Assembly: GCA_043718245.1 (NCBI GenBank)
Contig: JAYSWB010000042.1
Coordinates: forward strand, 1 to 39,441
Length of the DNA: 39,441 nucleotides
Source: JBAXAB01 sp043718245
GTDB taxonomy: Bacteria > Patescibacteriota > Minisyncoccia > Phycocordibacterales > CAIZLB01
Reading direction: 5' to 3'
Shown here: positions 39,358 to 39,441 of the stretch, one piece after another
Position numbering within the stretch: the first letter of the stretch is position 1
Layout of the letters: each line of letters begins with the position of its first letter
Made by a program: the position numbers and the translations under genes
Notes under the pieces: model-generated
Database searches by the model: none
What the model saw: the letters and a program-made list of their open reading frames with translations, nothing else
Told to the model about the DNA's origin: nothing

Positions 39358-39441
39358 ATGTATCCGTCCACAACCTCTGGCACTCCACCCCTGTTAATTG
39401 ATTACAAATATACCTCAAAGGAGAGATCAGTCCAAGTGTCC
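39358..39441 (+). CDS. Possible start of a gene running off the window
   Basis: An ATG at 39358 opens a frame of 28 codons (MYPSTTSGTPPLLIDYK...) that is still open at the last base. TACAAT lies about 25 bases upstream. The piece is too short for a family call. Confidence 0.3.
   Translation, partial: MYPSTTSGTPPLLIDYKYTSKERSVQVS

Noticed and set aside
1..39441. Recoded UGA (as in Gracilibacteria/Absconditabacteria)
   Set aside because: TGA ends normal genes here (for example at 13159 and 34878), and intact conserved genes have no in-frame TGA.
1..39441. CRISPR array or cas genes
   Set aside because: No regularly spaced short repeats and no Cas motifs were seen on either strand.

Overview
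The window looks like chromosomal DNA of a Patescibacteria/CPR bacterium, most likely from the Paceibacteria (Parcubacteria) side. This is an inference from gene style. The DNA is A+T-rich, genes are packed with overlaps, and TAA, TAG and TGA all act as stops, so the code is standard. DnaX is a minimal 318-residue form without the zinc-binding cysteines. A compact type IV pilus operon is present. Many genes have an extended -10 box (TGnTATAAT-like) ending only 7-10 bases before the start codon and no Shine-Dalgarno sequence, which implies leaderless or near-leaderless mRNAs.

Layout. 1-1.5 kb: small, more G+C-rich hypothetical genes on the minus strand, two followed by strong terminators. 1.6-9.6 kb: a UvrD-type helicase-nuclease and an MscS channel (+), then a minus-strand series of a DsbA-like protein, an RNase H-fold exonuclease, a VanY-type carboxypeptidase and HisS. 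9.65-13.6 kb: type IV pilus operon (assembly ATPase, PilC, three prepilin-like proteins, one fused to a beta-propeller-like domain). 13.6-18.7 kb: a coiled-coil protein, phosphoglycerate mutase (GpmI), a strong candidate structured RNA of about 230 nt with its own promoter and terminator, enolase and a tRNA-dihydrouridine synthase. 18.8-20.7 kb: a secreted Tyr/Ser/Asn-rich repeat protein, DnaX and tRNA-Gln(UUG).

20.65-29.3 kb is mobile DNA. A 70-bp perfect direct repeat covers almost the whole tRNA-Gln. The copies lie 1,350 bp apart and bracket one A+T-rich polysaccharide pyruvyl transferase gene. The second copy touches the stop codon of a large serine recombinase. From there an integrative element runs right: recombinase, a small hypothetical, a primase-polymerase/helicase, two small proteins, a 57-nt hairpin leader, a hypothetical, an Xre repressor with a divergent promoter and palindromic operators, and three membrane proteins. 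The same 14-bp operator sequence recurs at the recombinase promoter, so the Xre protein probably controls both. No capsid or conjugation genes are recognisable, and the right end of the element is not evident.

29.5-34.9 kb: a ClpP-like protease, a 29-codon ORF, a phosphoribosyltransferase, an HExxH protein, a DUF5069 protein, a TPR protein, and a two-gene SOS operon (LexA plus Y-family polymerase) with a textbook Gram-positive LexA box. 35.0-39.4 kb is a scarred accessory region: HicBA toxin-antitoxin fused onto a broken histidine phosphatase gene, a convergent DNA methyltransferase with a probable restriction enzyme, a remnant with an in-frame stop, a HAD 5'-nucleotidase, a decayed ORF6N-domain gene with large palindromic repeats, and a secreted hypothetical protein.
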